Made by a program: the position numbers and the translations under genes. Positions 8,052 through 16,364 of a stretch of DNA of 56,465 nucleotides are shown one piece after another. Source of the DNA: Clostridia bacterium (lineage in GTDB: Bacteria; Bacillota; Clostridia; Peptostreptococcales; Acidaminobacteraceae); contig JACUUV010000015.1 of NCBI GenBank assembly GCA_014859095.1, forward strand, positions 1 to 56,465, read 5' to 3'. The notes beneath the pieces were generated by a model. That model saw nothing but the letters and a program-made list of their open reading frames with translations, did no database searches and was not told the origin of the DNA. Each line of letters starts with the position of its first letter. The first letter of the stretch is position 1.

Positions 8052-9025
8052 ACCATCAACCCTTTTGAAATCAATAGAAATGCGACCGAGCTGGTTATTG
8101 TGAAGAGAATGCCTCCAAACAAGATTGCCTTGACGCCTTTGCCCTTGATGTCTTTGAAATTGACTCCAAGTCCCATTGCAGTCATCGCCATGAGGATGAA
8201 TACATTGCTAAGTTCCTTGGCTACTGTCACTCCTAACTCGGGAACAATCCCAGTTGCATTCAAAATACCCATCAATATGAACAGCCACACATAGCCAGGT
8301 ACTTTGGCTCTTTTCTTGGTGCTGATATGCTTACTGAATGCCAAGCTGAGTGCGAGAGATACCGGAACCAACATCAATACGCGTGTCATTTTGACAAAGG
8401 TACCGATTTCACCGGAAAGTGTCCCCCTTGAGAACGCACCTGCCATGGCATGTGCGACGCCATGAAGAGTCAATCCTGACCAAACACCGAATCTTACATC
8501 AGATATGGACACCACACTCGCAACCATTGCATAAACAATCACTCCCACAGCACCTAAAAAACTGACAATTGAAACTGCTATAACAGCGTCTTCCTCATCT
8601 GCTTCAATGGTCGGTGCAAGTGCAATGACAGCTGCGGCTCCGCATACGCTCGACCCTACGCCAATCAATGCCGCAAGTTTGGACCCGACAGGCATATAGC
8701 GATTCAATATATAGACCGCAAAAAAAACAAACAACATATACGCGATGATCCATAAAATCAGAGTCCACCCCAAGCCTAAAATCGCTTCAAAATTCAATTT
8801 GAATCCAAGAAGAATAATTCCATAAATCAAAAGTTTTTTGAGTGCGTAATCAATGCCCGGTTTAAAGCTTCCGGGCAGACTAACCACGTTGCTCACGAGA
8901 ATACCCATGATTATTGCTATTGTAAGGGCTTCAAGCTGAAACCACTGCATCAACCAATCTCCCAGAAAGCCAGAGAAAATTGCAATTACGCATATCAGTA
9001 CGAGTCCATTTATATATTTTGTCAT
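8048..9025 (-). CDS. YeiH/UPF0324 family inner-membrane protein, putative sulfate exporter
   Basis: This is a polytopic membrane protein with about nine to ten hydrophobic segments over 325 residues. Signature stretches include GIILLGFKLNFEAILG, GVGSSVCGAAAVIALAP and LHGVAHAMAGAFSRG, as in the PSE (YeiH) family. Annotations as a sulfate exporter rest on weak evidence, and related proteins lie near sulfonate metabolism genes in other bacteria; nothing of that kind is visible here. GAGG lies five bases before the ATG. It heads the overlapping block that runs through the radical SAM gene, relQ and ttcA. Confidence 0.8.
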   Translation of the reverse strand: MTKYINGLVLICVIAIFSGFLGDWLMQWFQLEALTIAIIMGILVSNVVSLPGSFKPGIDYALKKLLIYGIILLGFKLNFEAILGLGWTLILWIIAYMLFVFFAVYILNRYMPVGSKLAALIGVGSSVCGAAAVIALAPTIEADEEDAVIAVSIVSFLGAVGVIVYAMVASVVSISDVRFGVWSGLTLHGVAHAMAGAFSRGTLSGEIGTFVKMTRVLMLVPVSLALSLAFSKHISTKKRAKVPGYVWLFILMGILNATGIVPELGVTVAKELSNVFILMAMTAMGLGVNFKDIKGKGVKAILFGGILFTITSSVAFLLISKGLMV

Positions 9026-9078
9026 AATTACCTCAATGTCGTTTATTCATACACCTTATTTTACCACAATCCACACAT

Positions 9079-9108
9079 AAAAACACCCCTCAAACCTTGC
9101 TTGAGGGG
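9079..9108 (-). terminator. Terminator after the universal stress gene
   Basis: A perfect 8-bp stem (CCCCTCAA/TTGAGGGG) with a seven-base loop lies at 9086-9108. On the minus strand it is followed by TGTTTTTA. It separates the universal stress gene from the YeiH-type gene. Confidence 0.85.
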
Positions 9109-9132
9109 TATACGGCTACTTTATAAGATTTA

Positions 9133-9570
9133 TTACCTGGACATTACATTTTCGAAAACCATAATTTCATTTTCTTCGTCAAACTGTACAGGAACGACCA
9201 AAAATCTCACTTTCAGCTCTGTTTGATCCTGTAATCTATTGATCATGTTCTGCTGCTCGTTACGTTCCAGCGACTCACCCATGACAATGTCAGTGATTTT
9301 GTGTTTTTCAGCAAAATCTGAAAGTGCCTTTTCAATGTCCTTCGCTTTGAATACGGATAGCATTGCATTATGTTCTTTTGATACCTCAAAGAGATAATCG
9401 AGTGCGTCTTTCTCCTCAAGTTGACTAAAATACTTCCAATTTTCTTTTACAACATGGATGACATGCAATTCATCCTTGTCAGAGTTGACTAGATTTCTGC
9501 CAAATTCAATCAAACGCTCGCAGGACTTTTGCTGCGTAACGCAGACCAAAACTCTTTTTCTGTGCTTCAT
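9133..9570 (-). CDS. Universal stress protein-like (UspA) domain protein
   Basis: This single-domain, 145-aa cytoplasmic protein has the Usp fold pattern: a first strand RVLVCVTQQKSCERLI, an HVIHVV strand and ITDIVMGES near the C-terminus. The first strand resembles the Usp domain of KdpD sensor kinases (ILVCVT...SxxLI). The ATP-binding glycine loop is poorly conserved, so nucleotide binding is uncertain. The gene is monocistronic by position: it has GGAG before the ATG and a strong terminator behind it. The physiological trigger is not evident. Confidence 0.7.
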   Translation of the reverse strand: MKHRKRVLVCVTQQKSCERLIEFGRNLVNSDKDELHVIHVVKENWKYFSQLEEKDALDYLFEVSKEHNAMLSVFKAKDIEKALSDFAEKHKITDIVMGESLERNEQQNMINRLQDQTELKVRFLVVPVQFDEENEIMVFENVMSR

Positions 9571-9684
9571 ATCAATCTCCTTCCAGTCTCTCTCAGGTGG
9601 TACACACTCATTATATCAAATATATTCCCTTTAAAAATTAAATAATTCTATCAAAATCGTAAACTTTTTTCATAAATCCATTAC

Positions 9685-9713
9685 TTTCTTTTTATAGTTT
9701 CATTGGTTATAAT
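9685..9713 (+). promoter_or_regulatory. Probable sigma-A promoter for the small gene at 9742
   Basis: A perfect TATAAT -10 lies at 9708-9713. The -35 at 17-bp spacing (9685-9690, TTTCTT) is weak. GGAGGAG follows directly ahead of the gene. Confidence 0.5.
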
Positions 9714-9741
9714 AGAGGGATAATAACGAGTGGAGGAGACC

Positions 9742-9981
9742 ATGAATCAATACACCAAAGTCATTGGCTTAACTGGCACGGCTTTTTTGAAAGAGTACGA
9801 GAAAATCAAACATCATAAAAATAAAATTCGTGAACTCAACGAAGATACTGTCGCTAAAGCATTCAAGAACGGAAATACTGAAATCACAGTATATTTCGAG
9901 GAAACGGATATGAAGATCATCATTGATGATTTAAGTGACAAAGAAACCGTTCTGAAATACCTTGGCAAAAAGTTCATATGA
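9742..9981 (+). CDS. Small conserved-looking protein of unknown function
   Basis: This 79-residue soluble protein is rich in charged residues and has no recognisable domain. An N-terminal helix-forming stretch (EYEKIKHHKNKIRELN) is followed by alternating hydrophobic residues (TEITVYFEETDMKIIID) that suggest a beta hairpin. The ATG at 9742 is chosen because GGAGG sits five to six bases before it; an in-frame GTG at 9730 lies inside that site. It has its own promoter and a strong terminator, so it is a real, independently transcribed gene. It is the only plus-strand gene between 3.3 and 30.5 kb. Confidence 0.65.
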   Translation: MNQYTKVIGLTGTAFLKEYEKIKHHKNKIRELNEDTVAKAFKNGNTEITVYFEETDMKIIIDDLSDKETVLKYLGKKFI

Positions 9982-9990
9982 TGCATTTTA

Positions 9991-10036
9991 AAGCCCAGCC
10001 AGGTGCATAGTATGCATCAGGTCTGGGCTTTTCTTT
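9991..10036 (+). terminator. Strong terminator of the small gene
   Basis: The outer stem AAGCCCAG/CTGGGCTT (9991-9998 with 10023-10030) encloses a second palindromic stem around TGCATAGTATGCA. TTCTTTAT follows. It may also stop the convergent gene ending at 10063. Confidence 0.85.
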
Positions 10037-10062
10037 ATCTATCTAAAGTCCCTTTTAATCGA

Positions 10063-10470
10063 TCAGTTTAAATACCGGTACAAAGATTCCGGTAACTCAA
10101 TTTCATAATTTAAAGTGACAACAAATTCAATCTCATAGGTTTTGGCTACCTCCTCAACACGTACGAACCATTCAACAAGTTCGTCCCGAGACATGCTCAC
10201 CGTGTTCAGGATGCTATCAATAAAAATCTTTTCAATGTCATAATTGTTGGAAATCAGTCCGCAAATGAATCCCAAAAACTCACAGGAATTCTTAACTGGG
10301 AATTCGGATAAGTTGATAAATCTGACGTCATGGTGTAGATCATACATTGCACGATTGTCATCATCGATAAAAATCATGTTGCCCTTTCTCGAACCAAGCG
10401 AATCATTCGCCTTTTTCACAATATCCTTGGTTTTGCCAGAGCCTTTTTTACCTGCAATTAAAGTAACCAT
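10063..10470 (-). CDS. Small P-loop NTPase-like protein of unknown function
   Basis: This 135-aa protein opens with a Walker A motif, IAGKKGSGKT, and continues with MIFIDDDN and a hydrophobic strand KIFIDSIL that could serve as Walker B. It ends near a VVTLNYE strand. It resembles a minimal RecA/PilT-type ATP-binding fold, but no partner domain is present. The ATG at 10470 is preferred over 10491 because AAGGAGG lies just before it. It is a single gene flanked by a convergent terminator and by rlmN upstream. Whether it hydrolyses or only binds nucleotide cannot be told. Confidence 0.65.
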   Translation of the reverse strand: MVTLIAGKKGSGKTKDIVKKANDSLGSRKGNMIFIDDDNRAMYDLHHDVRFINLSEFPVKNSCEFLGFICGLISNNYDIEKIFIDSILNTVSMSRDELVEWFVRVEEVAKTYEIEFVVTLNYEIELPESLYRYLN

Positions 10471-10501
10471 TTTAATCTCCTCCTTCGTCATTAAACACTT
10501 A

Positions 10502-10523
10502 CTTGTATAGTTCTAGATACAAG
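10502..10523. repeat. Short inverted repeat upstream of the P-loop gene
   Basis: CTTGTAT and ATACAAG form a perfect 7-bp inverted repeat around an 8-base spacer. It lies about 30 bp before the gene start. No T-tract follows, so an operator or mRNA leader hairpin is possible; nothing more can be said. Confidence 0.4.
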
Positions 10524-10575
10524 ATGCCTTTTCCTTCAAAACAATTAATTTTTTTTAATAAAGATTATTCGCTTT

Positions 10576-11595
10576 TTACAGATGTTGATTACGAAGTTGA
10601 CCACATGCCGCATTGATGTCAGAACCAAGTTCCCTCCTCACTGTTGTATTTAGTCTATATTTATCCATTAAAACTCTTTTGAATCCGTTAATTTTATTAT
10701 TTGACGATGGCATGAAATTATTTTCCGCGACCGCATTGACCGGAATCAGATTCACATGTACCAGTTTGCCTTTCAGTAGCTTTCCCAACGCCTCCGCGTG
10801 ACGCTCAGTGTCGTTGATCCCATCGATCAAAGCGTATTCGAATGTCACCCTCCTGCCTGTCTTTTCTATATAATAATCCACAGAATTCATCAGGTCTGTC
10901 AAGTTATGTTTTTTTGTGATGGGCATGATCAGTAAACGCTCATCCTCTATTGGATTGTGAAGTGATATGGCAAGCGTGATTTGAAGTTTTTCATCAGCGA
11001 GTTTTCTGATTTCTGTAGCAAGTCCGCAAGTGGATAAAGTGATGCTTCTTCCCGACAGATTAAGTCCTTTCTCATCTGTCGACAATTTTATGAACTTCAA
11101 AGTTTCATTGTAATTGTCAAGCGGCTCTCCACTTCCCATCAACACCACATTATTGACATGTTCACCCGTCATATTCTGAAGTGCGTAGATTTGACCGAGA
11201 ATTTCTCCTGCGCTCAGATTTCTGACCACACCACCCAGTGTCGATGCGCAAAAGGTACATTTCATTTTGCATCCCACTTGAGTGGAGACGCAGACACTGT
11301 TCCCGTGTTTATAAGTCATGAAAACGGATTCGACTACATTCTCATCCCATAGTGCACCCAATACTTTGATGGTACCATCCTCTGATTTCATGGCCTGAAT
11401 GATCTTAAAATTATCGAGTCTGAAATCACACTTCAGATGCGCGATCAAACCTTGTGACAAATTGGTCATTTCATCAAAAGAAGACACTCCTTTTGCGACC
11501 CATTCATAAACCTGTTTCGCTCTGAAACCTTTTTCACCTATGGTTTTCATATATTCCGTTATCTCTTCAATTGTCAAACTTCTGAGATCTCTCAT
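10576..11595 (-). CDS. rlmN: 23S rRNA A2503/tRNA A37 C2-methyltransferase RlmN
   Basis: This radical SAM methyltransferase makes 2-methyladenosine in 23S rRNA (A2503) and in some tRNAs. The cluster motif CxxxCxxC is Cys109, Cys113 and Cys116 (GCKMKCTFCAS). The conserved C-terminal cysteine near residue 331 (NAACGQL) is the second catalytic cysteine. GSGEPLDNY and ISLHNP are family signatures. The length of 339 aa is normal. GGAGG precedes the ATG. It follows the PilZ gene on the minus strand, with a hairpin in between. Confidence 0.95.
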   Translation of the reverse strand: MRDLRSLTIEEITEYMKTIGEKGFRAKQVYEWVAKGVSSFDEMTNLSQGLIAHLKCDFRLDNFKIIQAMKSEDGTIKVLGALWDENVVESVFMTYKHGNSVCVSTQVGCKMKCTFCASTLGGVVRNLSAGEILGQIYALQNMTGEHVNNVVLMGSGEPLDNYNETLKFIKLSTDEKGLNLSGRSITLSTCGLATEIRKLADEKLQITLAISLHNPIEDERLLIMPITKKHNLTDLMNSVDYYIEKTGRRVTFEYALIDGINDTERHAEALGKLLKGKLVHVNLIPVNAVAENNFMPSSNNKINGFKRVLMDKYRLNTTVRRELGSDINAACGQLRNQHL

Positions 11596-11615
11596 TTATC
11601 TGTTCCTCCGTAAAT

Positions 11616-11648
11616 CTAAAACAGCTACTGTGATGATGCCCACAGTAG
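11616..11648 (-). terminator. Hairpin after the PilZ gene, likely terminator
   Basis: An 8-bp stem, CTACTGTG/CACAGTAG, has an eight-base loop. On the minus strand it is followed by CTGTTTTAG, which is a weak T-tract. It may give partial readthrough into rlmN. Confidence 0.5.
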
Positions 11649-11659
11649 CCGAAATGCTA

Positions 11660-12004
11660 TTAATCTGATAATTCGTTTTCAAATTCGTCAATATATAGTG
11701 ACAAGATATCCGCAAGACCTGTGAACTCGCAACCATAGTTGTACCCTTCAGAGGTTTCATCTTTTCGGATGATTTTGAGAACACTATAAAACATCTTGCC
11801 ATCTCCCAAATCGATCTTGGCATTAAAATAATAGGAAAGCGGCAACGACTCAATCGCATTGAAACCAAGACCGCCTTTGGAGATATCTGTGACTTCAATG
11901 CTAACTTCACGTTGTTCTTTGATGGACACTTCTTGATTGTATACTTCATCAATTGTCAGAACACCATTATAAGGCACCCTGTGTGCACGACGTCGTTCTC
12001 TCAT
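11660..12004 (-). CDS. PilZ-domain protein, putative c-di-GMP receptor
   Basis: A single PilZ domain of 114 aa. The cyclic-di-GMP binding signature is present: an arginine-rich start with RRAHR (RxxxR) and DISKGGLGF (D/NxSxxG) about 50 residues later. There is no output domain, so it would act by protein contact. The start ATG at 12004 has GGAGGATTCCC before it; an upstream ATG at 12019 overlaps that site. It follows the RCC1 protein gene on the same strand. With the GGDEF-EAL protein and the HD-GYP remnant it indicates c-di-GMP signalling in this organism. Its target is unknown. Confidence 0.85.
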   Translation of the reverse strand: MRERRRAHRVPYNGVLTIDEVYNQEVSIKEQREVSIEVTDISKGGLGFNAIESLPLSYYFNAKIDLGDGKMFYSVLKIIRKDETSEGYNYGCEFTGLADILSLYIDEFENELSD

Positions 12005-12043
12005 GGGAATCCTCCTCATCGCTTATATATTCATTATACATGA

Positions 12044-13693
12044 TTATTTGGTTTTGGAGTGAACCGCATCCATAAAATCATAAAAATTTTCGTGAACTTT
12101 ATTCTTTTCATTCTTTCCGGTAATATCGGAAATCACATACAAATCGTAATTGCCATCCACAATGAAGCATTTCTTGCCGTTGTTTGTGCTGGCTTTGACA
12201 TATTGTATTCCGGAGAGTTCAAAAGGTTCATAAATAGGCTTTGAGCCTGGACCGTTGAAGTTTCCCCATACAAATGCTTTTCCGGTCTTCAAAATTGCAA
12301 GCACGAGGGAATCGCATATGTTAAGTGTCTCCACATCGCGGATTTTGAGGATTTCCTCCGGGAACAAAAATTCATTCATTCCTTTGGAACCCAATTGACC
12401 AAATGCATTATTGCCCGCTCCTACAACTTTACCGTTTTCAGTCACCACACACGAAAAACGATCACCGGCAGCAATTCTTTTAACATTTTTATAAAGCGTC
12501 ATCGTTGGCTCGTTGATACTACCCTTGAATCCGAGACCCAGTTGACCATAAGAATTGTCTCCCCATCCGATGACCGTACCGTCGTACCTGAGAGCAAGTC
12601 CGAAATTTGAGCCGCATGCGATCTGTTTAATGCCTGAGACACCTGGCAATTTTACTGGGTAAGGTGAATCGATATAATCGTCATTCATCAATTGTCCTTC
12701 AGTATTGTCACCCCAAACAAACACATCGCCATTTAGGTCAAGCGCTGCACCGAACCTTCGTCCAGCTTCCACTTGTTTGATGTTCTCAAGTCCCCAAATC
12801 TGCGTCAGAAGTTTGAGCGCGTTTTTATCACCTGATGCCAACTCGCCATGATGATTATTTCCTGCTGTAAAAACAGAACCATCATAAAAACGGAATATAT
12901 TGAACGATTCACCGCATGCGATTTCAGTCACACCGTCGTATAGATTACTGTATGTAAGCTTTGGAATCGGATTGAGTGTTCCGATTCCCAGTTGCCCAAA
13001 ATCATTTTTTCCATACGATAATGTTTTGCCGTTATTGTATGTCATGAAAAAAGAGCCATCATAGGCTTTTATCGCCCTAATGCCGGATTCTTCAGTCACT
13101 TTGACTTCCTTTTCAAAATAGTCGGACCAATTGCCATTTGTATCCTTCACTTTCAAACGAATCAAATAAATGCCCGGGTCATGAAAAACAGACATTTTAT
13201 TTTCCCATTTCTTCTCAATGATTTCACCATTTTCCGTGACACAACCGTTGAGATCATAAGTGATATGGGTCGTGGTCGTGAGGTTGTCCTCAGGTTTCAT
13301 GCTGAAATGAGCTATGGGTTTGACTTCACTGAGATCATGGATCCTTCTTAATGTCAAGTAAGTGAATTTACCGTTGATGTAAGAGTCTCCACCAATCTCA
13401 TTGATAAGCTCTTCTGCCTCTTCAGGCATCAGATTGAATACCGTCAGAAATTTGCCATCCATGGAAAGGTCATATTTTGAAAAATCATATGAATTGAAAT
13501 TCTCAATATAAGGTTCTAATTTTCCAATGGCTTTCGCGTATTCCTTGTTTGCTTCTTTGTATGCAATCACAGCGTTCAGTAGCATCTTATAATCCGAATA
13601 TACATGGATGGATTTTGCTTCCTTGCCCTTTGACAGCAAAGCGATCGCACCAAATATTGAACCGATTGTAATAAATATGCCTAAAAAAGTCAC
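12044..13693 (-). CDS. Membrane-anchored RCC1-repeat beta-propeller protein
   Basis: Residues 1-20 form an uncleaved membrane anchor (FLGIFITIGSIFGAIALL). About residues 125-200 look like a PKD/Ig-like domain (ISYDLNG-type core, GIYLIRLKVKDTNGNWSDYF). The C-terminal 340 residues are RCC1 repeats with the signature N..GQLG: KNDFGQLGIG, DNTEGQL, DNSYGQLGLG and NNAFGQLG, suggesting a seven-bladed propeller facing outside. The GTG start overlaps the folD stop (GTGA), with AAGGGG eight bases before, so it is translationally coupled to folD. Bacterial RCC1 proteins are of varied and mostly unknown function; a ligand-binding surface protein is plausible. Confidence 0.8.
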   Translation of the reverse strand: MTFLGIFITIGSIFGAIALLSKGKEAKSIHVYSDYKMLLNAVIAYKEANKEYAKAIGKLEPYIENFNSYDFSKYDLSMDGKFLTVFNLMPEEAEELINEIGGDSYINGKFTYLTLRRIHDLSEVKPIAHFSMKPEDNLTTTTHITYDLNGCVTENGEIIEKKWENKMSVFHDPGIYLIRLKVKDTNGNWSDYFEKEVKVTEESGIRAIKAYDGSFFMTYNNGKTLSYGKNDFGQLGIGTLNPIPKLTYSNLYDGVTEIACGESFNIFRFYDGSVFTAGNNHHGELASGDKNALKLLTQIWGLENIKQVEAGRRFGAALDLNGDVFVWGDNTEGQLMNDDYIDSPYPVKLPGVSGIKQIACGSNFGLALRYDGTVIGWGDNSYGQLGLGFKGSINEPTMTLYKNVKRIAAGDRFSCVVTENGKVVGAGNNAFGQLGSKGMNEFLFPEEILKIRDVETLNICDSLVLAILKTGKAFVWGNFNGPGSKPIYEPFELSGIQYVKASTNNGKKCFIVDGNYDLYVISDITGKNEKNKVHENFYDFMDAVHSKTK

Positions 13694-14520
13694 TGTTTGT
13701 CCCCTTTGTAATGTTCCAATAAATTCAATAAAAGCACTGCGTTGGTAACCGGTCCCACGCCGCCAGGTACCGGTGTGATCATGGCTGCCACGTCCTTGAC
13801 TGCTTCAAAATCCACGTCACCAACCAACTTGCCATCCACATCATTCATGCCGACATCGATTACAATCGCCTTGTCGCTGACCATATCAGCAGTAAGGAAA
13901 TTTGGAATACCAACTGCGACAATTATGATATCCGCATCCAAAGTGTGCGCTTTTAGATTTTGAGTATACGAATGGCACACCGTTACAGTCGCATTTTTGT
14001 GCATCAACATAACTGCCAACGGTTTTCCAACAATATTGCTTCTTCCGATGACGACGATATCCTTGCCTTCAAGCTCAATGTCCATTTCCTTGAAAATGGT
14101 CATAACCGCAAGTGGAGTACATGGTCTCGTGGCCTTTTCTCCCTTAAAGAGTAGACCTGCATTCATGGGATGAAAACCATCAAGGTCTTTTTTAGGATCT
14201 ATCGCCATGATCACACGAGCTTCATTGATGTGGTCTGGCAGTGGCATTTGAACGATAACTCCGTCAACGTTTGGATTTTCGTTGTTTGTCTTAATGATTC
14301 CCAGCAATTCTTCTTCAGAGATTGTAGTTTCATAGCGCCACAGCTCATATCCGAAATCCACACTCTTACAAGTTTTTTCAAGCATTCTGAGATAGGATTC
14401 CGCCGAAGGATTCTCCCCGAGCATAATGGCGACTACACTTGGTTTTCGAATGCAATCTTTACAACCGTTTCGTGCTCTTTCTTTAACTTTGAGCGCTATC
14501 GCTTTTCCGTCAATTATCAT
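13690..14520 (-). CDS. folD: FolD: methylene-THF dehydrogenase/methenyl-THF cyclohydrolase
   Basis: The family interconverts methylene-, methenyl- and formyl-tetrahydrofolate. Seen here are VQMPLP (90-95), KDLDGFHP (111-118), the NADP site VVIGRSNIVGKPLAVML and PVPGGVGPVT. The ATG at 14520 is fixed by GGAGGTGAAACT; the frame extends further upstream into potD, but without a signal. It is 276 aa, of normal length. In the YxxxK active-site segment Tyr43 is followed by Leu47, where the catalytic lysine is expected; the nearest lysine is Lys49. This could impair cyclohydrolase activity. It lies 14 bp behind potD and overlaps the RCC1 gene by four bases, so it may share the pot transcript. Confidence 0.85.
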   Translation of the reverse strand: MIIDGKAIALKVKERARNGCKDCIRKPSVVAIMLGENPSAESYLRMLEKTCKSVDFGYELWRYETTISEEELLGIIKTNNENPNVDGVIVQMPLPDHINEARVIMAIDPKKDLDGFHPMNAGLLFKGEKATRPCTPLAVMTIFKEMDIELEGKDIVVIGRSNIVGKPLAVMLMHKNATVTVCHSYTQNLKAHTLDADIIIVAVGIPNFLTADMVSDKAIVIDVGMNDVDGKLVGDVDFEAVKDVAAMITPVPGGVGPVTNAVLLLNLLEHYKGDKQ

Positions 14521-14533
14521 AGTTTCACCTCCA

Positions 14534-15571
14534 TTAGTTGGCTTTGACTTCTGTCCAAATTCTATCGTATTCCAAAATAAAATCACCTGGATCATTGAAA
14601 ATTTCATAGTTTTCAATCCACTCATCCAATGGGTAAGCGTAAGTCGTTCCCATAAGGTCAGGATCAATCAGCTTTAAAGTCTCACTGTTGACTGTAGAAT
14701 ATCCCACGTAATCAGCGTTCAAGAATCCGATGTCGGATCTGCATAGAAAATCAATGAATTGATGCGCCGCATCGATGTTTTTTGCACCTTTTGGAATGAC
14801 AATATTGTCAAACCATTTGTTGGAGCCTTCAACCGGGAGCACATATTCAAATTCATCATACTCTTGAATCACTGCACTGGCTTCACCTGACCATACGACT
14901 GCCATTGCAGCTTCTCCGCTGATCAACATGTCTTTTACATTGTCTCCGACATAGGCAAGTACCATAGGCTTTTGTTCAATCAAAAGTTGTTTGGCCTCCT
15001 CTAATTCATCGAGATTCTTGGTATTCATTGAATACCCAAGTTTCTTTAGAGCAACCATGATTGAATCCCTTTGAGAGTCCATCATCGTGAATTGTCCAGC
15101 ATATTTATCATCCCAAAGCACATCCCAAGATTGGATTGGTTCATCGATCAACTCAGTGTTGTAGATGATACCGACGGTTCCCCAAAAATAAGGAACAGAA
15201 TAGGCGTTATCAGGATCAAAGGATAGATTCTTGAAATCCTCATCGATATTAATGTAGTTGGGAATTTTGCTCAAATCTATTTTTTCAAGCATTTCTTCAC
15301 GAATCATTTTCTCGATCATATATTCTGAAGGAATTGCCAAATCATACTTTGTCCCACCTTTTTTTATCTTGGTGTACATTTCCTCATTTGTTGCATAAGT
15401 CTCATAATTGATTTTAATTCCGGTTTCCTCTTCAAACATCTCAAAGATGTCCTCATCAATGTAGTCACCCCAATTGTAAACATTGAGAACAACTTTGTCC
15501 TCTTGGGCGCAAGCTGTAACCAAAACGGTTGTCAAAACCATTACCAAAACGAATATAATTATTTTTTTCAT
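14534..15571 (-). CDS. potD: Spermidine/putrescine-binding lipoprotein PotD
   Basis: This is the extracytoplasmic polyamine receptor of the PotABCD ABC importer. A lipoprotein signal ends in LVTACAQ, with Cys21 as the lipidation site. The mature protein starts with VLNVYNWGDYIDEDIFEMF, the classical PotD/PotF opening, and SGEAAMAVVWSGEA lies in the ligand region. The length of 345 aa is normal. GGAGAGGAG precedes the ATG. It is the last transport gene of the operon. Whether spermidine or putrescine is preferred cannot be judged by eye. Confidence 0.92.
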   Translation of the reverse strand: MKKIIIFVLVMVLTTVLVTACAQEDKVVLNVYNWGDYIDEDIFEMFEEETGIKINYETYATNEEMYTKIKKGGTKYDLAIPSEYMIEKMIREEMLEKIDLSKIPNYINIDEDFKNLSFDPDNAYSVPYFWGTVGIIYNTELIDEPIQSWDVLWDDKYAGQFTMMDSQRDSIMVALKKLGYSMNTKNLDELEEAKQLLIEQKPMVLAYVGDNVKDMLISGEAAMAVVWSGEASAVIQEYDEFEYVLPVEGSNKWFDNIVIPKGAKNIDAAHQFIDFLCRSDIGFLNADYVGYSTVNSETLKLIDPDLMGTTYAYPLDEWIENYEIFNDPGDFILEYDRIWTEVKAN

Positions 15572-15590
15572 AAGTTTCTCCTCTCCAAGG

Positions 15591-16364
15591 TTATATATCT
15601 TCTATCTTTGTTCTCTTGTTAATGATCAGCAGCAAAATCAGCACAGATGTGAACATCAATGTGGATAAGGCGTTAATTTCTGGTTTGATGCCTCTTCTAG
15701 CCATCGAGTAAATGGCAATAGAAAGATTGCTGACACCACTTCCCGTCGTGAAAAAACTGATGACGAAATCATCAATGGAAAGCGTGAATGCGATAAGTCC
15801 ACCGGTAATGATTCCGGGTTTGATCTCAGGCAATATGACATTCTTGAAAGCGTACCACGGTGTGGCACCAAGATCCATCGCAGCTTCAAGCATTTCACCT
15901 GGCATCTGCTTGAATTTGGGAAGCACTGAAAGCACCACATAAGGAACACTGAAAGTTATATGGGCTATGATCATAGTCATAAGACCAAGCTCCATTTTCA
16001 TGGCGACGAACAGTGTCATCAGAGAAACACCCGTAACTATGTCTGGATTGAGCAACGGAATGGAGTTTATGTTGAGCACTAGTTTCTGTTTCCATGCCCT
16101 CATGTAAAAAATTCCAAACGCCGCAAAAGTGCCAATAACAGTCGCTGAAATCGATGAGATGACAGCAACCAATACTGTATAATATAAAGATTTCATGATA
16201 TATCGGTTCTGAAATAGGCTGCGGTACCAGTCCAGAGTAAACCCTTCCCATTTTGCGGTGGATTTGGAATCGTTGAATGAAAATACAATCAAAACGACAA
16301 TCGGCGCATATAAAAATGTGAAAATCAGCAAAGTATAAAATCTCTTGATCCACTTGTTCACCAT
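15591..16364 (-). CDS. potC: Spermidine/putrescine ABC transporter permease PotC
   Basis: This inner-membrane permease subunit has six predicted membrane segments. The cytoplasmic EAA loop reads EAAMDLGATPWYAFKNVILPE and contacts the PotA ATPase. FSFNDSKSTAKWEGFTLDWY near the N-terminus is typical of PotC/PotI. The start ATG has GAAGGGGG upstream and overlaps the end of potB by seven bases. The length of 257 aa is normal. Confidence 0.92.
   Translation of the reverse strand: MVNKWIKRFYTLLIFTFLYAPIVVLIVFSFNDSKSTAKWEGFTLDWYRSLFQNRYIMKSLYYTVLVAVISSISATVIGTFAAFGIFYMRAWKQKLVLNINSIPLLNPDIVTGVSLMTLFVAMKMELGLMTMIIAHITFSVPYVVLSVLPKFKQMPGEMLEAAMDLGATPWYAFKNVILPEIKPGIITGGLIAFTLSIDDFVISFFTTGSGVSNLSIAIYSMARRGIKPEINALSTLMFTSVLILLLIINKRTKIEDI

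Noticed and set aside
11596-11952. 118-codon minus-strand frame overlapping the PilZ gene
   Set aside because: It overlaps the recognisable PilZ coding frame almost completely and lacks a ribosome binding site.
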